Positions 1 through 7,386 are shown, numbered from the stretch's first letter. The stretch: DNA of 12,187 nucleotides from Anditalea sp035461405 (GCA_035461405.1 DATHVH010000064.1:1-12187), one strand, 5' to 3'. Notes: a model not told the origin generated them from the sequence alone. Made by a program: numbers and translations.

Positions 1-747
1 TAATTCTAAAAATTTCAGTTTATGGGTGTACTCATTAGATACGATTAAATCAGGTGCATATTTATGAGATGTGCTATTATCATAAACGCCACCTATAAAT
101 CTATCCCCAAAAGCCTCCTTACATGCCTTTATACTTGCAATTCTGGAGGCATTAATTTCCTCGATTTGTGCCTGAAATATTGGGGCGTCGTTGTACATTT
201 CAAATTCCCATAAGCGGCATAAAAATAATATTTTATCTTCTTTGTTTAATATAGGACTATATTCATAATCCGATGCACATAAATGTTCAACCCTGTAATT
301 TAGAATATCCCGATAAACTTTTTTCGGCTCAGTAAGCCTGCCCAAAGTATATGGAATACTATCTTTGATTAGCTTACGATCAGGTACTACATTATAATTG
401 AATCCCAGCGGAAGATAAGAGCAGGAAGGTGCAACAAAATTTTTCAAACTAGATTTATAACTCCTTTTAAAATAGAAGTCCACCTCGGAAGTTAAATTTT
501 TAAATTGGTTCAAATTAAGATTTTCATCTTCTTTTTTTATCCAATTAAGTCCATCCAATGTATCGTAGATTACTTTATGTTTCCCATTTACCAATACCCT
601 GGAAATCATATCCTCACCCTCCACCATATTAACTTTTCGGACGCTTAGGTCTATTAAACCCTGCTTATGGAGTTTCTCAAATCCAGCATATACCTGATTT
701 AAATGCCTACTCTTATGAAATTCTAATTCGCATGTTATCTTCTTCAT
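1..747 (-). CDS. GT-B-like glycosyltransferase, unassigned family, N-terminal part (cut by window edge)
   Basis: An open frame of 249 codons starts at the ATG complementary to 745-747 and runs without a stop off the left edge; the C-terminal third is missing. It is a paralogue of the complete gene at 5517-6575. Shared blocks, in order, are KSRHLNQ near residue 12, NGK..VIYD..DG.NW near 55-69, YFKRSYKS near 93-100, PLGFNYNV near 113-120, RLWE near 182, SRI.SI..C.E.FG.RF.GG.YDN near 205-226 and APD.IVS.EYT near 231-241. In the complete relative the missing part resembles the donor-binding half of GT-B glycosyltransferases. The role is therefore inferred as transfer of a sugar to a growing cytoplasmic glycolipid. 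The gene lies 59 bases downstream of the GT2 gene 807-1808, so it is probably the same transcript. No Shine-Dalgarno sequence precedes the start. I am confident it is a real gene, and moderately confident that it is a glycosyltransferase. Confidence 0.82.
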   Translation of the reverse strand, partial: MKKITCELEFHKSRHLNQVYAGFEKLHKQGLIDLSVRKVNMVEGEDMISRVLVNGKHKVIYDTLDGLNWIKKEDENLNLNQFKNLTSEVDFYFKRSYKSSLKNFVAPSCSYLPLGFNYNVVPDRKLIKDSIPYTLGRLTEPKKVYRDILNYRVEHLCASDYEYSPILNKEDKILFLCRLWEFEMYNDAPIFQAQIEEINASRIASIKACKEAFGDRFIGGVYDNSTSHKYAPDLIVSNEYTHKLKFLEL

Positions 748-760
748 TTTTCAATCTCTT

Positions 761-783
761 TACTAAATCATATGAATTTAGTA
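761..783. other. Perfect 8-bp dyad in the 59-base gap before the edge gene
   Basis: TACTAAAT at 761-768 and ATTTAGTA at 776-783 are exact inverted copies around a 7-base spacer that contains CATATG. The dyad sits 13 bases upstream of the start codon of the edge gene and 23 bases past the stop of 807-1808. It could be a transcript hairpin or a protein site. It is not followed by a clear U tract, so I do not call it a terminator. In sequence this AT-rich it may be chance. Confidence 0.3.
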
Positions 784-806
784 GATGCTTATTTCTATAA
801 GATTAA

Positions 807-1808
807 CTATTTCGTGAAAACCCCATGATAAAGTTGCCTCCCTCTATATGGATTAATATTAACTACCCTCCTTATCAAATTGTATACTAGATTCATTTTT
901 GAAGTAAACCCAGTAATCTTTTGAAAAGGTAACAACCTGTACTCTTTTAATAATTTGATAAAATAGATATTTGTTTGTTTACTGTAATTATTTAAAATTA
1001 AATTGGTAAACAACATCTGGTTCAGTTGGTTTCTTTTATAACCTAAAGCTTTGAACATTAAATCATTATTTTGAAGAGATTGTTGCAAAATTCTCAATTT
1101 ATGCGCAACTATCACCATGGAATAATAAAAATGAGCTCTAGTGGTTTCATTTTTATGATTTACGGCAGAATTTTCTCTAAACCTATAGCTTATTAATTTT
1201 TTATCCAGATATTTTATTGTGGAACAGTGCAACATAATCCGTGGCATAATTTCCCCATCCTGCATTTTTATCGAATCTTCAAAAGCCAAATTATTATCTG
1301 AGAATAATTTTCGTCTAAAAAAATAAAGCCAAATATAACTTTTGGCAAAATTCAGTAAATAAAATTCAGGTCCTGTTACAGTCAGGTCTTTTTTATATTT
1401 CAATTTAAATTCTATCCAATTCTCTGGCCCACCTTTTTCATTTACAGGCTGAAAATCAAATGCCAGTACATCTAAATCTTGATTGCATGCGAAAATTAAA
1501 GCACTGGCAACATTTTCACTATTAACTAAATCATCTCCATCTACAAACCAAATATAATCACCTGAAGCATACTCTATACCCTTGTTTCTAGCGCTACCGA
1601 GACCTTTATTTTTTTGAGAGAATACTTTAATCTGTTTAAAATCAGCCGCAAATTCATTTATTATAGCAAGTGAGTTATCAGTAGATCCATCATCTATTAC
1701 AATTACTTCGTATTCATCGTAATCTAGATTTACATTTATAATAGATTCTAAACATGGCTTGATAAAAAATTCAATATTAAAAACAGGAACAATTATACTT
1801 AACTTCAT
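807..1808 (-). CDS. GT2-family (GT-A fold) glycosyltransferase, duplicate of 2127-3125
   Basis: A 333-residue inverting family 2 glycosyltransferase. The N-terminal GT-A domain opens with KLSIIVPVFN at 2-11. DDGSTD at 39-44 is the nucleotide-sugar-binding motif, GLGSARNKG at 69-77 is the usual GxxxARNxG element, and DGDD at 90-93 is the metal-binding DXD-type motif. KMQDGE at 181-186 takes the place of the catalytic ED-containing segment seen in relatives; its duplicate has KMEDSE there, so the acidic pair is less canonical here. The remaining 130 or so residues are basic and helical-looking, with a C-terminal NP..GR.LY element. There is no signal peptide or obvious membrane segment, so it probably acts at the cytoplasmic membrane surface, adding one sugar to the repeat unit. 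About 70 of the first 100 residues match the neighbour at 2127-3125. The sugar donor and acceptor cannot be read from the sequence. It is preceded by a 318-base gap. Confidence 0.92.
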   Translation of the reverse strand: MKLSIIVPVFNIEFFIKPCLESIINVNLDYDEYEVIVIDDGSTDNSLAIINEFAADFKQIKVFSQKNKGLGSARNKGIEYASGDYIWFVDGDDLVNSENVASALIFACNQDLDVLAFDFQPVNEKGGPENWIEFKLKYKKDLTVTGPEFYLLNFAKSYIWLYFFRRKLFSDNNLAFEDSIKMQDGEIMPRIMLHCSTIKYLDKKLISYRFRENSAVNHKNETTRAHFYYSMVIVAHKLRILQQSLQNNDLMFKALGYKRNQLNQMLFTNLILNNYSKQTNIYFIKLLKEYRLLPFQKITGFTSKMNLVYNLIRRVVNINPYRGRQLYHGVFTK

Positions 1809-2126
1809 GGATTTTAATAATAAAAGATAAATTAAATAATTAAATTTGATACTTATAAAAATATATAAATATCTACTAATTAAAAATCAAATATTTAAAA
1901 GTTTTATTGATAATGAATAAATTAGATTAATTCATTATATAAATTTTATAAATATACTTCAATAGTATATAAGAAAAATGATAACTTAGTGTCCAAAAGA
2001 TTTTCAGACAAATATTATTACCATTTCATTTATCGAAAAAAAAATACATTTTTAAAATAAATTATATACTTAATGGCCGCTATTTTCTCAATTTTTTGGT
2101 AGCTTAAGTTAACCTTTATCTATATA
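1809..2126. other. 318-base AT-rich gap between the two duplicated GT2 genes
   Basis: No gene is supported here. Both strands are broken by stops, and the longest minus-strand stretch just after the upstream stop (about 2118 down to 2035) has no start codon. The gap holds one clean dyad, ATATACT at 1952-1958 and AGTATAT at 1964-1970, around a 5-base spacer. I see no convincing Bacteroidota promoter (TTTG near -33 with TAnnTTTG near -7), no SD sequence and no repeat of the flanking genes. A separate promoter for 807-1808 is possible because the gap is long compared with the tight spacing upstream of 5517. Confidence 0.6.
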
Positions 2127-3125
2127 TTAATTATTAAAAATTTTCCTGTAAAGAAATCTGCCCTTAAGGGGATAAAAATTAATTAATCTCCTAGCTAAAT
2201 TAAATTTAAAATTCATTCTAAGAGAGAATCCTTGAATTGATGAAAAAGGCAATATATTATGTGTTTGTAAAAGTTCAACATAATATTCATTTGCTTCATT
2301 ACTGAAATCATTATGAATTAAATTGGTAAACAACATTTGATTTATTTGTTTTCTTTTTAATTCTATTCCTTCATACATGATAGAATTCACTGAAAAATGT
2401 GATTGAAAATCCCTTAAGCTTTCGGCTACTTTTACCATAGAAAAGTAAAAATGATTTCTAGCTTTTTCTTCGCGGATATTTGTGATAGATCCTTCCCTCT
2501 TTCTATAGCATATTAAAGGCTGATCATAGAAACAAACTGTCTCACATTTAGCCATAATCTTAGGCATGATTTCACTATCTTCCATTTTTATCGATTCATG
2601 GAATAGTATTTTGTTTTCTGTAAAAATTTTTCTTTTGAAAAAATAAAGCCAAATATAACTTTTAGCATAATTCATTAAGTAAAATTCAGGACCCGATTGC
2701 TTACTTACTCGTGATATCAACTTAAAATGTATCCAATTTTCCAATTGTCCCTTTTCATTAACAGGATAAAAATCAAAAGCCAGTACCTCTACCCCACTCT
2801 CCTCTGTAAGCTTCAGGGCACTTGTAACATTCTCCCCAATGACTAGATCATCTCCATCTACAAACCATATATATTCTCCTGTCGCATGAGCTATACCCGT
2901 ATTTCTGGCCCCTCCAAGACCCATATTTTCCTGTGATATAATTTTAATTTGGGTATGTTGGAGCGCAACTTCATTTATCTTATCCAAAGAATCATCAGTA
3001 GACCCATCATTGATTACAATTACTTCATATTCATCTGGCCTCAAATTGATTTTGACTATTGATTCTAAACAAGGTTGGATAAAAGAGGAAATATTGTAAA
3101 CGGGTACTATGATACTTAATTTCAT
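2127..3125 (-). CDS. GT2-family (GT-A fold) glycosyltransferase, duplicate of 807-1808
   Basis: A 332-residue family 2 glycosyltransferase. KLSIIVPVYN lies at 2-11, NDGSTD at 39-44, GLGGARNTG at 69-77, DGDD at 90-93 (nucleotide-sugar and metal binding) and MEDSE at 181-185, the ED pair expected to supply the catalytic base in this type of GT2. It aligns end to end with 807-1808 with very few gaps, including the shared segments SYIWLYFF near 156-163 and QINQMLFTNLI near 260-270. The two are paralogues from a gene duplication rather than independent recruits. Expected role: addition of one sugar to a membrane-anchored oligosaccharide from the cytoplasm. The start ATG at 3123-3125 is fixed by the conserved N-terminus; the leader has no SD sequence. 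It lies 242 bases downstream of 3368-4402. Donor and linkage are unknown. The differences around the ED segment suggest the pair may not use the same acceptor. Confidence 0.93.
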   Translation of the reverse strand: MKLSIIVPVYNISSFIQPCLESIVKINLRPDEYEVIVINDGSTDDSLDKINEVALQHTQIKIISQENMGLGGARNTGIAHATGEYIWFVDGDDLVIGENVTSALKLTEESGVEVLAFDFYPVNEKGQLENWIHFKLISRVSKQSGPEFYLMNYAKSYIWLYFFKRKIFTENKILFHESIKMEDSEIMPKIMAKCETVCFYDQPLICYRKREGSITNIREEKARNHFYFSMVKVAESLRDFQSHFSVNSIMYEGIELKRKQINQMLFTNLIHNDFSNEANEYYVELLQTHNILPFSSIQGFSLRMNFKFNLARRLINFYPLKGRFLYRKIFNN

Positions 3126-3181
3126 AGAAGATAAATAATGTAAAAAGATTAATTAAAAGTCCTCAAAATAAACCTATAAAA

Positions 3182-3211
3182 TTACTATGAGTAACATTTA
3201 CTAAAAGTAAA
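3182..3211. repeat. Two adjacent small inverted repeats, 16 bases apart
   Basis: TTACT-ATG-AGTAA at 3182-3194 is followed by TTTACT-AAA-AGTAAA at 3197-3211. Each is a perfect dyad with a 3-base spacer, and the two share the core TTACTnnnAGTAA repeated with a 16-base period. They sit 57 to 86 bases upstream of the GT2 start at 3125, inside a 242-base gap that otherwise shows nothing. Possible roles are two weak transcript hairpins or a tandem operator-like site. The arms are mostly A/T, so chance remains a fair alternative. Confidence 0.35.
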
Positions 3212-3367
3212 ACGAATTTTTGATAAATTTGAATACCATATAAGTTTCTTAAAGAATATCTAATATTCAAATCAAAATGGAATATAATTAAAGCTATACA
3301 TTATGAAAAAACAATAATTCACTTCAAATATTTTATTGTAATAATTGCATAAAAAAGTAATAAAACG

Positions 3368-4402
3368 TTAGACTTTTTGAGAATTAATTTCAAATTTCCC
3401 GAAAGTTCTTACTCCCATTTTTAAATAAAACATTAAATCGAGCTGTGAAAACGATATAAGTTTACTTTTTTTAATTTGAATTAAAATTTTAGCACCAATT
3501 CTTGAAGACTTTAATATAGATGATTTGAACCTGAAATGAAGATTTTTGCACAATTCGGGATAGTAATCTAAGTCAAGTGCTTTGGCCTCGTTCATTAACC
3601 TAAAAATCAAACTTTCAAGCACGGCTATTTCATGGTTGCTATCACATTTTCTTTCATAGCAAAGAATCATCAATGCTGGTAAATCAGATTCGTTAAGTGT
3701 TATTCCCTGTTTGATGAGGAAGTCAAAAGTACGGTCCACGCTGTTATTCTTTTGCCTTCCAAAATGCAGATAAGACACTTGATTATAATGTATTCTGTAC
3801 CTTAATAGTGGTTCGTCTATATTAGCCAATACACCATATTCTGATAAATCCAGCCAAAGGGCTTTATCTTCAGCATAATAATATTTTTCCTTATATCGGA
3901 GATTATGCTTTTTCAATACTTCTGTACGGATGATCACAGATGGATGATGTAATGAAGTATTAAAAATTGAATTGACAAATAGCTCTTTTTTGTCTGTAAT
4001 TGCATTCATTACTACTTCCTTTCGATGAGCTTCAGGATAAAAATTAATACGACTACTGCCACAGACCACCACTTCGGGGTGTGTTTCCATGTAATCTACC
4101 TGCTTCTCTATTCTAGTAGAAAGTGCAATATCATCAGAATCCATTCGAATTATGTATTTGGACTCTACCAATTCTATAGCCTGGTTAAGACATTTTATAT
4201 ATCCTTGATTAATATTGTTTTTAATATATTTTATTCTCGGATCAGAATAGCGAAGAATAATTTCTTCACTCCTATCGCTGCTACCATCATTGATGATGTA
4301 AAAGTCAAAATCTCTAAAAGTTTGATTTAAAATAGAATCAATAGATTCGACCAAATATCCTTCAACGTTATAAACTGGCATCAAAACAGAAACCATTGAC
4401 AT
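3368..4402 (-). CDS. GT2-family (GT-A fold) glycosyltransferase
   Basis: A 344-residue family 2 glycosyltransferase, not closely similar to the duplicated pair downstream. SVLMPVYN lies at 5-12, NDGSSD at 38-43 and DSDD at 88-91, the nucleotide-sugar and metal-binding motifs. HHPSVIIR at 152-159 and AEDKALWLDL at 177-186 supply the ED motif of the catalytic region, and LRYRIH lies near 200-205. This order (NDGSSD, MDSDD, HPSVMIR-like, AEDxxLW) is typical of a common capsule/O-antigen GT2 subgroup. The last 120 residues are helical and basic, consistent with membrane-surface association. Two in-frame ATGs (residues 1 and 3) can serve as start; I keep the first. It lies 187 bases downstream of rfbA. 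Substrate specificity cannot be assigned. Confidence 0.92.
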   Translation of the reverse strand: MSMVSVLMPVYNVEGYLVESIDSILNQTFRDFDFYIINDGSSDRSEEIILRYSDPRIKYIKNNINQGYIKCLNQAIELVESKYIIRMDSDDIALSTRIEKQVDYMETHPEVVVCGSSRINFYPEAHRKEVVMNAITDKKELFVNSIFNTSLHHPSVIIRTEVLKKHNLRYKEKYYYAEDKALWLDLSEYGVLANIDEPLLRYRIHYNQVSYLHFGRQKNNSVDRTFDFLIKQGITLNESDLPALMILCYERKCDSNHEIAVLESLIFRLMNEAKALDLDYYPELCKNLHFRFKSSILKSSRIGAKILIQIKKSKLISFSQLDLMFYLKMGVRTFGKFEINSQKV

Positions 4403-4421
4403 ATAAGTTTTTTTAAAAGAA

Positions 4422-4438
4422 TTGTTATAACAAAAATA
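4422..4438 (-). promoter_or_regulatory. 12-bp palindrome overlapping a possible -7 box before the GT2 gene 3368-4402
   Basis: TTGTTATAACAA at 4422-4433 is a perfect palindrome 20 bases upstream of the ATG. It overlaps CAAAAATA at 4431-4438, which read on the minus strand is TATTTTTG and fits the Bacteroidota -7 consensus TAnnTTTG. No TTTG -33 box is visible at the proper distance. A promoter with an operator-like site is possible for this gene and those after it, since a 187-base gap precedes it, but the support is weak. The rest of that gap (4403-4589) holds only an all-A/T dyad at 4448-4470. Confidence 0.22.
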
Positions 4439-4589
4439 ATGAAATTAATAATATTGAATTTAAATATTATAATATGTCCTATAAGGTATTGACTCTATAA
4501 TATTTAACTGAATTAAAAAGGTTGATAAGTATTAGAAATCAATATAACAATTAGTTAGACCAATGCCATATAAAAATATAATAATTTTA

Positions 4590-5462
4590 CTATTCATTAA
4601 TATTTAATATATATTGTCCATAAGAACTTTTAGATATAGGCTGACCTAAATCCTTTAACTGTTCTAAACTGATATATCCCATTCTATAGGCTACCTCTTC
4701 GATACAAGCTATTTTTAAACTTGTTCTTTTTTCCACAGCTTTAACAAATTCAGTAGCTTCACTTAATGATTCATGCGTTCCGGTATCCAGCCATGCATAT
4801 CCCCTACCCAGCTTTTGAAGTTTAAGCCTTTCGTCTTCTAAATATATTTGGTTTATAGAGGTGATTTCTAATTCACCACGTTTAGAAGGTTTAATATCAT
4901 GAGCTATATTGACTACATCATTCGGATAAAAATATAAGCCAACTACCGCATAATGAGATTTTGGTTTGATTGGTTTTTCTTCCAAACTTAATACATTGCC
5001 ATTACCATCTATTTCTGCTACTCCATACCTTTCAGGGTCTTCTACATAGTAACCAAACACTACTCCTTTCTTTTCTTCTTTCGCTATTTTCACTGAATTG
5101 GTCAAAACGGAGGCAAGCCCCGCCCCATAAAAGATATTATCTCCCAGAACTAAACACACATCATCACTCCCTATAAAATCCTTTCCAATAATAAAAGCCT
5201 GTGCCAGACCATCCGGAGAAGGCTGCTCCGCATAATCTATTTTTAAACCTAATTTGCTACCATCTCCCAATAGGCGTTCAAATCCAGGTAAATCATGGGG
5301 CGTAGAAATTATTAAAATTTCTTTTATGCCGGCAAGCATAAGTACAGACAAAGGATAATAAACCATCGGTTTATCATATATTGGCATCAGCTGCTTGCTT
5401 ACAGAAATAGTTAATGGATGGAGTCTAGTCCCTGAACCTCCAGCTAAAATAATTCCTTTCAT
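4590..5462 (-). CDS. rfbA: Glucose-1-phosphate thymidylyltransferase (RfbA/RmlA)
   Basis: This enzyme joins dTTP and glucose-1-phosphate to give dTDP-glucose and pyrophosphate, the entry step to dTDP-rhamnose and other dTDP-deoxysugars. The 290 residues match the usual family length. GGSGTRL at 8-14 is the nucleotide-binding signature, followed by SKQLMP at 22-27 with the conserved lysine and SPDGLAQA at 82-89. LGDN at 106-109 carries the Mg-binding aspartate (D108), EEKP lies at 161-164, GELEITS at 196-202 and WLDTGTH at 224-230 with the second metal-binding aspartate (D226). All key motifs are intact, so it should be active in the cytoplasm. The start is fixed by MKGIILAGG. Unusually for this pathway, rfbB, rfbC and rfbD are not adjacent; glycosyltransferase genes lie on both sides. 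The gap to 5517-6575 is 54 bases. Confidence 0.97.
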   Translation of the reverse strand: MKGIILAGGSGTRLHPLTISVSKQLMPIYDKPMVYYPLSVLMLAGIKEILIISTPHDLPGFERLLGDGSKLGLKIDYAEQPSPDGLAQAFIIGKDFIGSDDVCLVLGDNIFYGAGLASVLTNSVKIAKEEKKGVVFGYYVEDPERYGVAEIDGNGNVLSLEEKPIKPKSHYAVVGLYFYPNDVVNIAHDIKPSKRGELEITSINQIYLEDERLKLQKLGRGYAWLDTGTHESLSEATEFVKAVEKRTSLKIACIEEVAYRMGYISLEQLKDLGQPISKSSYGQYILNINE

Positions 5463-5504
5463 ATCATTATATATTTATCTCAATTAATATTGTATTATTA
5501 CCGG

Positions 5505-5519
5505 TAGGATAAAATCCTA
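5505..5519 (-). other. Short hairpin overlapping the stop codon of 5517-6575
   Basis: TAGGAT and ATCCTA form a perfect 6-bp stem with a 3-base loop. The TAG that opens the transcript stem is the stop codon itself. It marks the boundary between the tightly packed operon upstream and rfbA. No U tract follows (the transcript continues CCGG), so a classical terminator is unlikely. A weak attenuator or 3' stabilising hairpin is conceivable. Confidence 0.25.
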
Positions 5520-6575
5520 TAAAAGTATGGGTATTTTTAAAAGCGTATTTAGAACGAGGTTTTCAGGTTTCAAATACCTATTATAATAAAAATAATTATT
5601 ACACATCATGTCAAATACTTTACCTGGATTACTCAATAAATCATCTATCTTACTTAGTAATTCTTGAGAATCATTGAAAGCCAAGTAGTTTTTATTTTCA
5701 ATAAAATCTCCAGGTATATCATAATTCAAAGGCTCTGTGATTATTGCTTTGCTGGCAGCAACATATTCGCCCATCTTCCACCCTATTGACTTATGTAAAC
5801 CCGTAGTAGCAATACCTATCGATGATTTTTTCACTAGGTGCAGATAATTTTTTTTCTTAGTGTACTTCTCTGAAACGATAATATCTGGCGCAAGCTTTCT
5901 CGTATATCGATTGTCATACAATCCTCCTAGAAACCTATTTCCAAAAGTCTCCCTACACTTCCGTATACTATCGATTCGGGATTGATTAATTAAATTAAGT
6001 TCTTCCTTATATACAGCTTCATCATCCTTACTCGGTTCCCATAGCCTGGCGAAAAACAAAACTGGTGGATACCCTGGCATTGATAATTGAGGTATATGCT
6101 CTATTTCTTTTGATTTAATAAAAGATTGATTCACATTAAGAATCGAAATAATAGTATTCTTTACAGATGGAGATAATATTTTCCATTCATTTTTTTTGAA
6201 TACTGTTAAAAAGTCATCAGGACTGACATTATAATTAAATCCTAACGGATACACCTTGGCAGGTATCATATCGTTAAGAAATGACTTATAACTCCTTTTA
6301 AAATAATAGTCAGCTTGGGTATAGTTATTTTTAAAAAATAATAAACCTTCATCTATTCCACCAGATGTCCAATTAAACCCATCTTTAGCATCATAAATTA
6401 CATTCTTACCATTTATCTGAGCCCGTAGAATACCTGATTTTTCTTTTACGGATTTGGAATATATTACATCCAGTTTTATTACACCTTTCTTTTCCAGATC
6501 ATAAAATCCTGTATAAAGCTGATTTAAATGTCTACTTTTTTGATAAAATAATGTACAATGGTATGGTACTTTCAT
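5517..6575 (-). CDS. GT-B-like glycosyltransferase, unassigned family (paralogue of 1-747)
   Basis: A 352-residue protein whose C-terminal third looks like the donor-binding half of GT-B enzymes of the Glyco_trans_1_2/CgeB type. LVKKSSIGIATTGL lies at 247-260, then GWKMGEYVAASKAIITEPL at 265-283 and a terminal helix DDLLSNP at 311-317. The N-terminal two thirds do not match a family I can name. They carry blocks conserved with the edge paralogue: KSRHLNQLYTGF (13-24), YFKRSYKS (91-98), PLGFNYNV (110-117), FFARLWE (174-180) and a run near 199-221. There is no signal peptide or membrane segment, so I infer a cytoplasmic sugar transferase acting on the lipid-linked repeat unit. It follows the WcaE-like gene by 28 bases, likely on one transcript, and its start has no SD sequence. 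An alternative is a non-catalytic relative; donor and acceptor are unknown. Confidence 0.85.
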   Translation of the reverse strand: MKVPYHCTLFYQKSRHLNQLYTGFYDLEKKGVIKLDVIYSKSVKEKSGILRAQINGKNVIYDAKDGFNWTSGGIDEGLLFFKNNYTQADYYFKRSYKSFLNDMIPAKVYPLGFNYNVSPDDFLTVFKKNEWKILSPSVKNTIISILNVNQSFIKSKEIEHIPQLSMPGYPPVLFFARLWEPSKDDEAVYKEELNLINQSRIDSIRKCRETFGNRFLGGLYDNRYTRKLAPDIIVSEKYTKKKNYLHLVKKSSIGIATTGLHKSIGWKMGEYVAASKAIITEPLNYDIPGDFIENKNYLAFNDSQELLSKIDDLLSNPGKVFDMMCNNYFYYNRYLKPENLVLNTLLKIPILL

Positions 6576-6603
6576 TAAAAATAACTTGGCTCAGTTTATT
6601 TTT

Positions 6604-7353
6604 TTATCTTTTAAATAATTCAAAAACTTTAATAAAATACTTAAAAGTAAGTAACCACATAAATGTAGTAATGCCATTTTCTCTACACCCACGTACAATC
6701 TCTTTATTAAGTATATAATTACTTTTAATAGATCTCGTACTCGCTCCACCAGTTCGCATTACTATCATATCCAGGGGAAGATATTTGTAAGGAAGCTTAT
6801 GTTTGTACAGAAATCTAATCAAAAGTTCATAATCCGCCGCTATCTTATAGTCTGTCTGATAATACCCAAGTTTATCAAACCATTTTTTTCTAGTAAAAAA
6901 AGTCGGATGGGCTGGCATAAACCCAAAACGAAATTTACTTGGATTAAATTTTTTGGAAGAATAATACCTAACCGTTTTGGTTAGATTATCAGGGTTGACA
7001 AATCTTACATCTCCATACACGGCCTCTGTTGTATGATCAGAAAAACCATTTGCTACAGCGGAAATAATAAATTCATTTTTATAAAAATCATCTGAATTTA
7101 AAATCCCAACTATTTCTCCAGAAGCCATTTTGATACCTTTGTTCATGCCGTCATAGATACCCTTATCAGGTTCTGATATCCAACGAATGCGGGGATCATC
7201 ATATGATTTGATAATATCCAACGTCCCATCTTTGGATCCACCATCAGCTATAATATATTCTATATCTCCATAATCCTGGGATAGAACTGAATCTATCGTA
7301 TCTTTTATAGTGGATGCACTGTTAAAACTAGTAGTGACTATACTTATTTTCAT
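6604..7353 (-). CDS. GT2-family glycosyltransferase, WcaE-like
   Basis: A compact 249-residue family 2 glycosyltransferase, nearly the length of the E. coli colanic-acid enzyme WcaE and with the same order of motifs. SIVTTSFN lies at 4-11, ADGGSKDGT at 36-44 (nucleotide-sugar binding), SEPDKGIYDGMNKGI at 60-74, a block typical of this subgroup, and NSDD at 86-89 (metal site). PAHPTFF at 147-153, KIAADYELLIR at 170-180 with the acidic catalytic residue, and MRTGGAS at 199-205 follow. It consists almost only of the GT-A domain. The probable job is adding one hexose to the repeat unit at the inner face of the membrane. It sits 33 bases after the WaaE-like gene and close to the WcaF-like gene, a colanic-acid-like pairing. 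The actual sugar is not deducible. Start chosen at the conserved MKISIVT. Confidence 0.92.
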   Translation of the reverse strand: MKISIVTTSFNSASTIKDTIDSVLSQDYGDIEYIIADGGSKDGTLDIIKSYDDPRIRWISEPDKGIYDGMNKGIKMASGEIVGILNSDDFYKNEFIISAVANGFSDHTTEAVYGDVRFVNPDNLTKTVRYYSSKKFNPSKFRFGFMPAHPTFFTRKKWFDKLGYYQTDYKIAADYELLIRFLYKHKLPYKYLPLDMIVMRTGGASTRSIKSNYILNKEIVRGCRENGITTFMWLLTFKYFIKVFELFKR

Positions 7354-7386
7354 TGAATATTATTCGAATCTAAAACTGTAGATTTA

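Noticed and set aside
2035..2118. Short minus-strand open stretch after the stop of 2127-3125
   Set aside because: It has no start codon, is fewer than 30 codons long and shows no resemblance to either flanking gene, so it is neither a small gene nor a visible pseudogene fragment.
4025..4330. Plus-strand open frame of 101 codons
   Set aside because: It lies wholly inside the GT2 gene 3368-4402, whose minus-strand frame has all family motifs; the plus-strand product has no recognisable motif. The same applies to plus-strand frames at 4970-5176, 6799-6984, 7808-8128, 9831-10154, 11141-11365 and 11930-12124.
4448..4470. Perfect 8-bp dyad ATAATATT/AATATTAT with a 7-base loop
   Set aside because: Every stem pair is A/T and no U tract or GC clamp is present; such dyads are expected by chance in this gap.
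7367..7384. Six-bp dyad AATCTA/TAGATT between the two GT2 genes at 7353 and 7387
   Set aside because: The stem is weak, the gap is only 33 bases inside a tight operon and there is no U tract, so neither a terminator nor an operator is supported.
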